This document shows, one piece after another, positions 1 to 10,200 of a DNA stretch of 64,000 nt; within the stretch, counting starts at the first letter, position 1; every line of letters starts with the position of its first letter. The stretch covers positions 1-64,000 of the forward strand of contig ONOG01000006.1 in NCBI GenBank assembly GCA_900319385.1. The letters run 5' to 3'. The position numbers and the translations under genes were made by a program. The stretch is from an uncultured Prevotellaceae bacterium. GTDB taxonomy: Bacteria; Bacteroidota; Bacteroidia; Bacteroidales; Bacteroidaceae. The notes beneath the pieces are model-generated. The model was not told the DNA's origin. It saw nothing but the letters and a program-made list of their open reading frames with translations, and did no database searches.

Positions 1-30
1 TCGCGGACCGTTCCTTTCCGAAAGCGAGTG

Positions 31-62
31 CAAAGGTACGCACTTTTCCATTACCCACCAAA
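31..62 (-). promoter_or_regulatory. Outward-facing Bacteroidetes promoter
   Basis: On the minus strand a -33 TTTG (59-62) is followed after 20 nt by TACCTTTG (31-38), which fits the phylum consensus TTTG-N19-21-TAnnTTTG. It reads out of the left edge of the window, so its gene lies outside. The stretch 1-264 otherwise holds no convincing gene; the small frames in it are purine/pyrimidine-skewed and have no family features. Confidence 0.5.
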
Positions 63-264
63 TCTTTCGACAACTTTTTTCAAAAAAAATGCATTTTCGA
101 CGAAAAAGGGACGGAAAACAGGGGGGAAAGGGGCAGAAAACGAAGAAAAAAGCGGCGGAAGCGGGAGGAAGGCAGGAGGGGCCGCGACGCGGTCGCGGCA
201 TAGGGGGACAGGAAGATAATACATATAATAAGGTACGCGCGCGAAGGAAGGAATGGATGAAAAC

Positions 265-303
265 GCAGGAGGGTATGTCGATTGTTTCGGCATACCCTCC
301 TGC
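265..303 (-). terminator. Intrinsic terminator of the CotH-family gene
   Basis: A perfect 13-bp stem (265-277 with 291-303), extendable inward by three weaker pairs, lies about 30 nt after the stop codon of the upstream minus-strand gene. On that strand the stem is followed by GTTTT. Confidence 0.65.
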
Positions 304-331
304 TGTTGAATAGTGTTGCGATGGCGGGATG

Positions 332-2797
332 TTACCAGCCCCAGCCTCCCCATCCACCGCTTCCGCTGATGGTGAACTTCACACGAACGTTGACCATCTT
401 TCCCTCGGTTTCGCTGATGGAATAGCGATATTGCATGGTGACAGTGTAGGTATCGCCGTCTGTCATTTTGGATTGTTCACAGCCGCAGTTCCAAGTCCAG
501 AGGTCGTCGCTTTCGATGAAGACACACTGGTTGCCGCGGTATTGAACGGTGTTTCCGTCGGCATCGAACCATGCACCGTAGGTCTTTCCTGCCGTGTTGG
601 TTCCGACCGTTCCGTTGGCCATCAGGGGCACGAGTTCGAGGGTCGAGGCATCGAGTTCGGAGGCATCGACACCGAGGAGTTGAGCTACTTCTTCTTGTGT
701 GACACTGATGTTGACACTCTGGTGATAGCCGTCACTGGCTGTCAGTGTAGCGGAGCGGTTGAGTGTACCGGCGAGGGTCCAGTCTCCAACCTCTTCACCG
801 CCTGTGCCTCCCTCGCCGATGTTGAAGGTGACAACGACGGTGACAGACTTGCCTACATCGGTACCCGTGGCGTAGCGGTACTCCATACGGACGGTGTGCG
901 TGTCGCCGTCGGAGCAGTTTTCCGGATGGCATCCGCAACCCCAACTGTAGAGGTCGCCGGACTCGATGAAGACGTGTACGTTGCCGTAGTAGTAGTCGTT
1001 GGTGTCGCCGTAAGCGTCGAACCATGCTCCATAGGCTCCGCTGGCGGTGTTCTCGCCTTCGGTGCCGTCGCTGTCGAGGGGCACGAGGTCGAGGTTGCGG
1101 GTGTTGAGGGTGGATGCAGCGACGCCAAGCAGTGAGGCGAGTTCGGTTTTGTCGATTTCGACCTTCACGCTTTGGCTATATCCTGCGCTGAAGTCGAGGG
1201 TGACAGAGGTGGTAATGGTTCCGACATTTTCGTAGCTGGAGGGTTCGACCACGGGTTCTTCCTCGCCTGTGGGATAGTTCTGCACGAGGTCGTTGACGTA
1301 GTCGAGGCGGTTCTGCAACCAGGTTTTCATCTTCTGCGTTTCGGTCTGTGGGTTGAAGCCGCTGACGGGCCAGCGTTCGTTTTCGCGCTGTTGGGGTGAG
1401 GTGTAGGACGACTGGCCTTCGGCTGTGGTGTAGGGTTTCAGTTCATTGAAACCGTCGATATATTTCTGCACTTCTTCCCAGGTCTTGGTATAGAGGGTGT
1501 CGGCATACTGGTTCCACTGTTCCTTGTATTGCTTGACGAACTGTGCGTTGCCGAACATATTGGTGAAGAACTGCGAACAGCGGTAACTGCCATTGCGGCG
1601 ATAGGGATCGGAACCGAGGACTGTCTCCTTGTAGTCGGTGAAGAAGGTGTGACCGGTATACATGTCCGACCAGTTGAAGTCGTAGCCGGCATCCCAGTCC
1701 CAGGCGGGTCCGAAGGTGAACTTTCCGCCCTTGTCGCGGAAGATGAACACGCTGCGAGGTGCGGAGAGTTCGACGTTGTAGAGCAGTTCCTGCAGCTGCA
1801 GAGTGGCGTTGAAGGAGGGGATGTCCATGAGTGCTTCGACGGCAGCATAGTCTTGCGACTGGATGGCACGCTCGAGTGTAGCAAACTCTTCCTGTATGGC
1901 GGCGAGTTGTTCCTGTGTAGGGTTGTCGGGATTCTTGACAGCCATGGGCAAGTTATAGACCGAGGTGTAGAAGTTGTCGCCTTCATAGGGACTCTCGCTC
2001 GGCCCATCATCGACGTCGAGGGTGAGGAGCAGTCCGTCAACATTGTCGATATCGACGCGGTGACCTGCCACTTCGACCTGTTCGGCTATCTGATAGATGC
2101 CGCGATACTCGCCGTTGATGAAAAGTTCGGCATAGCGCGTAGGTGATGTGAAGGGGATGCCCATCTTCTTGGCCGCGATGAATCCGAAGGTGTTCATCAC
2201 GTCGGTCATGTCGCGATAGTTTGCCAAAAGCACCCAGTCGCGGTTTTTCTCCATGCCGAACATCTTCGAGGTGAGGTCGAACTTGATTCGATAGGGTTTC
2301 TTGGGATACCATTCGAGGGTGGAGTTGCCGCGTCCACGGATGCGTCCTGAGCCGGATGCGTCGGGGTATTCTCCGCGTCCGTCGAGCGAGATGTAGCAGT
2401 TGACCCACTCCTTTGCTTCGGTCTTTTCGTCGGTGAGTTCGTCGGGATTGTCGGTAGTGATGTAGATTCCGAAAACCTTGTACTTGTCCTTGCCCCACGT
2501 GGTGAGGGTGTTGGTGAAGTTGATGCTATCGACCTTCGCCATCCACTTCGAAGCACTGGCATCACTATTGAGGCTGAACTGGTTGATCACCTCGTCTTCA
2601 TCCTCACCGCGGTGCATGAAGAGGTGACCTTCGTCATCGTGGTCGAAGTAGTTGAGATGATCCATCTGATAGGGGAATGCCCAATTGTTGCCGCCATAGT
2701 TGACGTGCATCTGCAGCCATTCCTGAGCCGTGGCAGTTCCCGTACCTAAGCAGCACAAAATCAGCACTGCGAGGGCTGTGCGTAAAGAGTTTATCAT
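332..2797 (-). CDS. CotH-family secreted protein with two DUF4859 repeats
   Basis: 821 aa with an N-terminal Sec signal peptide (hydrophobic run, cleavage near TATAQ, about residue 25). The CotH kinase-like fold covers about 100-500: GRGNST at 155-160, the KKPYRIKF strand after it, NGEYRGIYQIAEQVE at 228-242 and PAWDWDAGYDF at 364-374. The family includes spore-coat kinases, but secreted Bacteroidales members usually lie among carbohydrate genes and their substrate is unknown. Residues about 535-660 and 680-805 are two similar copies of a domain that looks like DUF4859 (each with a GAWFDA motif and a CGC motif). The protein ends in a Gly/Trp-rich tail (WGGWGW). ATG start, with its own promoter upstream. 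Function is inferred only to the family level. Confidence 0.85.
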   Translation of the reverse strand: MINSLRTALAVLILCCLGTGTATAQEWLQMHVNYGGNNWAFPYQMDHLNYFDHDDEGHLFMHRGEDEDEVINQFSLNSDASASKWMAKVDSINFTNTLTTWGKDKYKVFGIYITTDNPDELTDEKTEAKEWVNCYISLDGRGEYPDASGSGRIRGRGNSTLEWYPKKPYRIKFDLTSKMFGMEKNRDWVLLANYRDMTDVMNTFGFIAAKKMGIPFTSPTRYAELFINGEYRGIYQIAEQVEVAGHRVDIDNVDGLLLTLDVDDGPSESPYEGDNFYTSVYNLPMAVKNPDNPTQEQLAAIQEEFATLERAIQSQDYAAVEALMDIPSFNATLQLQELLYNVELSAPRSVFIFRDKGGKFTFGPAWDWDAGYDFNWSDMYTGHTFFTDYKETVLGSDPYRRNGSYRCSQFFTNMFGNAQFVKQYKEQWNQYADTLYTKTWEEVQKYIDGFNELKPYTTAEGQSSYTSPQQRENERWPVSGFNPQTETQKMKTWLQNRLDYVNDLVQNYPTGEEEPVVEPSSYENVGTITTSVTLDFSAGYSQSVKVEIDKTELASLLGVAASTLNTRNLDLVPLDSDGTEGENTASGAYGAWFDAYGDTNDYYYGNVHVFIESGDLYSWGCGCHPENCSDGDTHTVRMEYRYATGTDVGKSVTVVVTFNIGEGGTGGEEVGDWTLAGTLNRSATLTASDGYHQSVNISVTQEEVAQLLGVDASELDASTLELVPLMANGTVGTNTAGKTYGAWFDADGNTVQYRGNQCVFIESDDLWTWNCGCEQSKMTDGDTYTVTMQYRYSISETEGKMVNVRVKFTISGSGGWGGWGW

Positions 2798-2829
2798 AAG
2801 ACAAGATGTTAATTAGTCCAAAATCGCTG

Positions 2830-2863
2830 CAAAACTACAAAAAAACAACGAAACGGCAGCAAA
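2830..2863 (-). promoter_or_regulatory. Promoter of the CotH-family gene
   Basis: Minus-strand TAGTTTTG (2830-2837) fits the TAnnTTTG -7 box and TTTG lies at 2860-2863. The 22-nt spacer is one longer than usual. It lies in the 118-nt gap after the MATE gene, so the CotH gene probably has its own transcript. Confidence 0.45.
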
Positions 2864-2915
2864 AAACTAAACATTTCTTGCTGCCGCAACACTTTTTTTA
2901 CATTATTTTACTTTG

Positions 2916-4241
2916 CTATTCGCTGGCTTTCAGCTCAAATCGCACATGGGTCAACTTGTGGAGGGCGAAGATGGCGACTGCCTCAAGCAGGTAGGCAATG
3001 AGGTAGCTGTACCAGAGCAAATTGGGCGCTGTACGAGCTATGAACCACAGCACGGGAATGACCGTCAGCGAGAGCACCAGCGAGATGAAGAGTGCCATGC
3101 GATGGTGGCCGTAGAGCTTATAGACGATCATCAGCACGTAGATATAGCAGAAGGGAACGAAGCTCAGGGCGAAGATGCGCAGGGCATGGTTGCAACCTTC
3201 AATCATGTCGGGTTCGGTCGCACCAAAGAGCCGCGCAATGGCCTGGGGGTCAATCCATACAAACACGCAGGTGACGAGCATCGAAACGGTGATGAACCGG
3301 AATGCCTTGCGCAACACCATCCGCAGGCCATCGGTATTGCGCTGTCCGACTTGAATGGCACCGAGCGACTGAAGCGTCTGACACGTTCCGGAGAGGAAGA
3401 GATTATACACCTGCAGGAGGTTCATACAGACGGCAAAGACAAAGATGCCCACACGTCCGGCCGTCGAGAGTACGATGGTGTTGGCCGAAAGCATCAGGAG
3501 GGTCAGGCAGATGGAGGCCAGGGCCAGAGGTGCCCCTTGGCCGATGATGCCACGCCATGAGGTCCACAGACCGTCGGTCGCGAGCAGCGGCATGAGTCGT
3601 CGGTTCTCGGGCTTGCGCCAGTGGAGCAGCAGGATGGCGATGCCGACGAGGTGGCCGATGACCGTAGCCAGCGACGAACCCGTAATTCCCCACCCCAGCG
3701 CTTGGATGAAGACGATGTCGAGTAGCAGGTTTACGACATTGTCCACAATCACCGCCACAGAGACCAGTTTCGGTTCGCCATCAACCCCGACCATTGTCGA
3801 GAGTCCCCACATGAGGATGAAGGCGGGATTGCCCAAGAGCAGCACCGTCAAGTAGTCCTCTGCCAACGGCAGTATCTGCTCGTTGCTGCACAGCAGGCGT
3901 GCCGTCTGGTCGGGGAACATCAGGCCACCCACCACTGCGAGCAGCACGCCAAGCCCCGTACTCAGCAACAGCGAACGGCTGAAGTATTTCCGTGCCTGTG
4001 CCAGGTCCTTCCGGCCGAGGCAGTAGCCCACGAGCATACCGGCACCGGCATTGATGAGCAGATGCAGCGTGAAAATGAACTGAGTGATAGGTTTCGACAG
4101 GTTGATGGCACTCACACCGTCCTCGCTGATGAGGTTGCCGACGATGATACCATCGACCACATTGCCCAGACAGCCCGACAGGGCGACCAGAATGTAGGCA
4201 CCCAGATAGCTGTAGAAGAGTTTGTTGATATTATCTTGCAT
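2916..4241 (-). CDS. MATE-family efflux transporter, probable exporter of the NRPS product
   Basis: 441 aa, all hydrophobic with about 12 predicted membrane helices and the internal two-lobe repeat of the MATE (multi antimicrobial extrusion) family, which exchanges cations for small organic molecules at the inner membrane. The ATG start lies 20 nt after the stop codon of the giant synthetase gene, on the same strand and without a promoter between them, so the two are almost certainly co-transcribed. This suggests export of the peptide product; that is inference from context. Length is normal and I see no truncation. A second, less similar MATE gene lies at 51623-53101. Confidence 0.88.
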   Translation of the reverse strand: MQDNINKLFYSYLGAYILVALSGCLGNVVDGIIVGNLISEDGVSAINLSKPITQFIFTLHLLINAGAGMLVGYCLGRKDLAQARKYFSRSLLLSTGLGVLLAVVGGLMFPDQTARLLCSNEQILPLAEDYLTVLLLGNPAFILMWGLSTMVGVDGEPKLVSVAVIVDNVVNLLLDIVFIQALGWGITGSSLATVIGHLVGIAILLLHWRKPENRRLMPLLATDGLWTSWRGIIGQGAPLALASICLTLLMLSANTIVLSTAGRVGIFVFAVCMNLLQVYNLFLSGTCQTLQSLGAIQVGQRNTDGLRMVLRKAFRFITVSMLVTCVFVWIDPQAIARLFGATEPDMIEGCNHALRIFALSFVPFCYIYVLMIVYKLYGHHRMALFISLVLSLTVIPVLWFIARTAPNLLWYSYLIAYLLEAVAIFALHKLTHVRFELKASE

Positions 4242-4261
4242 GAAGATTAAGGGTCATTGAA

Positions 4262-7200
4262 TCATTCAAAGAATCCGAAGCCGCCGATGGCTGTGAGCAT
4301 CCGTTCGACGTAGTCCCACGAAGTGGGCGACCAAGCAAAGCCCAGACGATAGAGCACCTGCGTGGTGTAGTCGTTGTCGCGCTTCACGTCGGTTGTCTTC
4401 TGACCGTGCGCCATGTCCTGATAGGCGAGCAGCGAAGCCATCTGCCGTGCCTTCTGCGGGTCGTCCTTGGCGGCGTCCATCGCCTGCTGGAATTCTTCCT
4501 GCTCGACAAAGCGGATGCCGTCGCCCACAGCAGTGAGCCCCATCAGCACATCGCCCAAGAACTGGGTGTGGATGTTGTAGGGGTGGAACACGGTGCAAGC
4601 ATCGGGCGTCGTGGCGAGCAAAGTGATGGCGTGAGCCACCTCGTTGATGGGCGAGAACTCAACAGGCTTGTTGCGCATGCCGAAGGGGCAGCAGCCGAGC
4701 ATGTTATACACCTTGATGCGACCCATGAAGGAGTTGGTCGAGAAGTTGGCCTGGAACTCACCGTCGGTCGAACGTGCTGCCAGGTTGCCCACACGCATGA
4801 TTTTGGCTTTCAGCCCATGCAGGGCGACAGCATCGAGGATGAATCGCTCGGCCATGAACTTCGAATAGATGTACTTGTTGCCGAGGTACTGACCCATAAA
4901 CAGACGCTGTTCGGTGAAAGTCTCGTCGTGCACCTCGCCTGCCCACAGACCGCGTGTGCTGGCTGTGGAGATGTGAACCAGCCGTGCACCGGTCTTGATG
5001 CAGAACTCGGCACAACGACGTGCACCGCCGATGTTCACATCCTCAATCTCCGTGCCTTCGGAGAAGTGTTTCACGACGGCTGCGCAGTTGAAGACCGTAT
5101 CGACTTCAAGATGTTCGCCGAAGTCGCTCGTCACGTCGCCCAGCACGATGTGCAGGCGTGTGCCGAAGAGTTCCTTGAACGAGTCAGAGAAGTAATAGTA
5201 GAGCAACGTGCGCAGACGGCTCTCGGCCTTCTCCTGCGACTTTCCACGTACGAGGCAGTAAATGGTTTCGGCCTCAGAGTGGATGAGGTCGTAGAGAATA
5301 TGGATGCCGAGGTAGCCCGTGGCACCCGTCAGCAGCACGCGACCGAGACGGTGACGTTCTCCGCCACGGAAGACAGCGAGCGTGTTGCGCTGCAGCAGGT
5401 TGTCGATGGCGGTGTAGTCGAAGGCGGTGACTTCGTCGCTTTTTGATGATTCAGCCTCGCCAGTGTCTCCTGTAATCAGGCGCGCCAGCTGTCGCGGTGT
5501 AGGATTGGCGAAGACATCGCCGTAGGCCACGTGCAGTCCAGCCTTGTCGGCCTCGATGATGACGCGGGTGACGACGAGACTGGTGCCTCCCAGTTCGAAG
5601 AAATTGTCGGTGGCACCCACGCGGTCCATTTGCAGGATTCCGGCGAAGATGTCGCAGAAGGTGCGTTCGGTGTCGTTGGCCGGTGCCTCGTAGGCCGACG
5701 TCACGGCCAACTGCGGCTCGGGCAGTGCCTTCACGTCGGTCTTTCCGTTGGGCGTCATCGGCATTTCCTTGAGCTGTAGGTAGGCCGTCGGCACCATGTA
5801 CTGCGTCAGGCTCTTCGAGATTTCACCCTTCAGTGCGTCGGGCGCAATCTCACGATCAGCAGTGTAGTAGGCACAGAGGTGTTCCTTGTCGTTCAGTTTC
5901 CGAATCAAGATCACCACCTTCTCCATGCCAGGCACCTTCAGCATGACGTTTTCGATTTCGCCAAGCTCGATGCGCAGGCCGCGCAACTTGATCTGATGGT
6001 CGGTACGTCCGAGGATGACGACGTTTCCATCGGGCAGCCATTTGGCATAGTCGCCCGACTTGTAGATGCGTTCACCGTGATATTCGACAAAGCGTTCGCG
6101 GGTCATTTCGTCGAGGTTGTTGTAGCCACGAGCCACACCACGTCCACCGATGTAAAGCTCGCCCACCACGCCGACGGGCAGTTCGTTGCCGTCGCTGTCA
6201 ACAATGAATTCCTTGACATTGAGCTGGGGCTTACCCACCGAGACAAACGGAGCATGCGTCAGTTCGGCATTGTTCGAAGCCACAGTGATTTCGGTCGGTC
6301 CGTAGCAGTTGAAGATGCGGGCCTTGGTCACGCTGCGCAACTGGCTGAGCAACTGGTCGGAGAACTTTTCGCCACCGGCTCGGCAGATGTTGACGTGCGA
6401 GATGGCTTCGCAGAAGTCAGGACTCGTCAGCCAGGTTTGCCAGCGCGACGGTGTACCGCTGACCATGTCGATGCCTTGTTCGTTGATCAGTCGGGCAAGG
6501 TCGAGCGGGTTGTTGGCCTGCTCCTCGGTAGCGACGATGAGTGTCTTGCCATTAAACATCGCCATACCGATGTCCTGCAGGGCTGCGTCGAACGAGATGG
6601 TCGTCACGCTCAGCACGCGGTGGGCATCCGTAAGCACACCGTTGGCAAAAACATTGGCAGGATGACCGTACAGATAGTTACAGATGCCTTCGTGGCGCAG
6701 CATCACACCCTTGGGACGACCCGTCGAACCGCTGGTGTAGATGAGGTAGGCAAGGTCGTCGGGAGTAATCGACGGCTGCACCTTAGCTGTCGCGTTTGTA
6801 CCGACTGAGTCGCGACATACAGGATTGAGGAGGTCCTCCACGTCGATGGCCTTGTCGGCAGGGACAGAGCCCATGCGGTCGGCAGTGGTGATGATGTAGC
6901 GGGCCTCACTGTCATCGAGGATGAGGTGGATGCGGTCGGCTGGATATTCAGGGTCGCAGGGGATGTAGGCGGCTCCGGCCTTCAGTACGCCGAAGAGCGA
7001 GAGGATGAGGCGGCTGGTGCGAGGCAGGAGCAGGGCCACACGGTCGCGCTCCTTCACGCCCCGTTCGTGCAGGGCTGCCGCAATGCGGTCGGTAGCCTCA
7101 TCCATTTCCTTATAGGTAAAGCTGGCGTCCGTGGCCACGAGTGCCTCGTGGTCGGGCTGTGTCTGGGCGAAGTGGCTGATACACTCGTGGAAGAAGCGGA

Positions 7201-10200
7201 ACGGAGCTTCACCCGTCGCTGTCTGACGCAAGGTTCCGAGCTGAGCTTCCTGCTCAGCACTGACAATCGACAGTTGGCGCACTCGTCCGCTGGGCTGAGC
7301 CATCATCCGCTCGGCCACAGCCACGATGCTCTGCGCCAGAGACTCGGCCAGTTGGGCGCTGTAGAGGGCATCGTCGTACTGCACCACGACGCCACACGAC
7401 TCAATCTTGATGTTGATTTTGAACTTAGGTACGTTCAGTTCGAGCAGTTCCTGCTTAATGGTCTGTCCGTTGACCTTGTATTCCGACAGCACTCCCACCT
7501 GATAGGCGTAGGCGATGGCGGGACGGAAGGCAAAGTCGTTGGCGATGCGGGCAAAAGGATAGTCCTCGTGACGGAGCGTCTGGTCGAACGTATCGCTGGC
7601 CTGCTTCAGGAATTCTTCGACCGTCACATCTGCAATGTTCAGGCCGAGAGCGAGCGTATTGACAAACATACCCACCGTATCGGCAATCTTCAGGTTGCTA
7701 CGTCCGCTGCTGACCGTGCAGAGATAGACGTCGCGGTTGTTGGTGTAGCGCGAGACGACGTAGGCTGTGGCAGCAAAGAACAGATGGGCTGGCGTGATGC
7801 CTTGCTCGCGACAGAATGCCGTTGCCTTGTCGTAGTCGGGGCAGCACACCGCCTCGCCGATGAGTCCCACCTCCTCTGTCTTCGGCAGGTCGGCAGGAAT
7901 TTCGCTCGCACCCTCGCAGGTCTGCAATTTCTCTGCAAAGAACTGCTGTGCTGCGCGGAACGCATCGCTGTCCTCGGCAGCCTGTTGGTCGGCAACGAAA
8001 TCAAGATAGCTGTACGTTTCGCTGTCGATGTCCTGTCCTTCAAGCACACTGTTTATTTGCCGGATGAACAGGTCTGCACTGCCACCGTCGAACACCAGAT
8101 GGTGCAAATCCATGAGCAGGTGGATGCCCTGCTCCGTCTCGACCACTTCGAAGCGGTAGAGCGGCGGTTTCTGCAGGTTGAAGGGCCGTACAAATTCGTT
8201 CTTATAGGCGTCCAGTTCGGTGCGCGTCATCTTCATTTGCGGCACCTCGACGGGAACGCTGTCGTTCGTCGTCTGCACGATGGCGTCGCCCTCTGTCTTG
8301 AAATGGACTTGCAGTTCGGGATGACTCTCCACCACTCGCTTCACGGCTTCGGCCAACTTCGTCGCATCAGTACCTGCGGGATAGCTGAGCAGGTAGGGAA
8401 TGTTGTAGATGGTCGAGGTGGGATTCTTCAGGCAATCGAAATAGACACCGGTCTGGGCATAGGACAGCGGAACAGTAGTCCTGCCCAAGTGCTCTTTCGG
8501 CTGCTCAGCCTGCACCGTTCCGCCAGCGAGCATCTGCCGCAGGATTTCGTTCTCGACCGACTGCAACGTCCCTGTCTTGGCCAGCGACTTCGAGTCCAGC
8601 GCAACGCCGTAGCGCTTGTTGACCTGCACAGCCAGGCGTATGGACGAGATCGACGTGAGGCCTGCATAACTCAACGGCGTCGTGATGCCGAAGTCCTTGT
8701 TGTTCACAATCTCGGCCACGAGGGCGTGCAGTTCCTCTTCCAGCACATTCATGGGAGCATTCACCTCCTCAACACCTGCCGCAGCCTTCTTCTCGGGCTT
8801 GGGCAAAGCACGTTTGTTGACTTTCTGGTTTTGGTTCAGGGGGATGGCATCGATTTGCATCGTCACGGCAGGCACCATGTAGGGCGGTTTTTCCTCCAGG
8901 ATGAAGTTGTTCAGAGCTTCGATGTCCACCGTCTGGTCGCTGACGATATAGGCTGCGATAAACTTGCCGCCACCTTCTTCGTCGAAGGCTTGCACCGTGG
9001 CGTCCTTGATGCCTGGGAACTGGCGGATGATGCTCTCGACCTCTTTCAGTTCGATGCGGAAACCACGAATCTTCACTTGTCCGTCACGGCGTCCGACAAA
9101 CTGGATATTGCCGTCGGGCAGGTAGCGCACGATGTCGCCCGTGCGATAGACGCGGCTGTATTTCTCGTCGGCTGTAAATGGATTCTGTATATAGACCTCT
9201 GCCGTCTTTTCGGGACGGTTCAGATAGCCACGGCTCACTTGCGGACCGCTCACCCACAGTTCACCGGCAGCTCCGACGGGCAGACGGTGTCCCTGGGCAT
9301 CGACGATGTAGAGGCGCATGTTGTCGAGCGGACCTCCGATGGGGATTTCCTTCATCTGCTGTGCCACCAGATAGGTGGTCGTGAAGATGGTACACTCCGT
9401 CGGGCCATAGCCGTTATAGAATTTATAGCCTGTGGGCGGGGTGAGCGACGCCAGCTTCTCGCCACCGGTCGAGAGGTAGCGGAGCGAGTGGTTCTCGATG
9501 CTCGTAGCAAACTGGTAGCCCACCTGCGTCGTCATGAACGAGTGAGTGATGTGGTTCTGTTCGAAGTAGTCGTTCAGGGCGATGAGATCGAGTCGCAGTT
9601 CCTCGGGAACGATGTGGACCGCCGCACCGCAGGTCAGGGCTGGATAGAGGTCCATCATGCAAGCGTCGAAGCCATACGAGGCGTAGGCCGCCACCTTGTC
9701 GGTGGGCTGCATCTCGTAGAATTTCTGGTACCAATGGCAGAAGGCGACGAGGTTGCCATGGGTGAGCTGGCACCCCTTGGGCACACCCGTCGAACCGCTG
9801 GTGTAGAGCAGGATGAAGAGCGACGCAGGCTTTACGTCCACCTGCGGAGCCTCAGCCTTGGGCAGCGAGGCGATGTCCTTCGTGAACAACACCTCACCTT
9901 CGTATTCATTGACAATGCCGCGCAGCTGCTCGTCGGCTATGAGCAGACGGGCGTTGGCATCCTTCATCATGAAGTTCAGACGTTCCTGCGGATAGGTGGG
10001 GTCGAGGGGCTGGTAGGCACAACCCGCCTTCAGCACGCCGAGCGAGGCGATGGCCATCCACTCGCAGCGAGGGATGAGTACCGACACGACGTCCTCCACG
10101 CCCAGGCCCTGTCTGCTGATATAGGCAGCGATGCGGTCGCTGAGCTGATCCACCTCGGCATAGCTGTAGGTTTTGTCCTTGAAGACCACGGCGACGTTCT

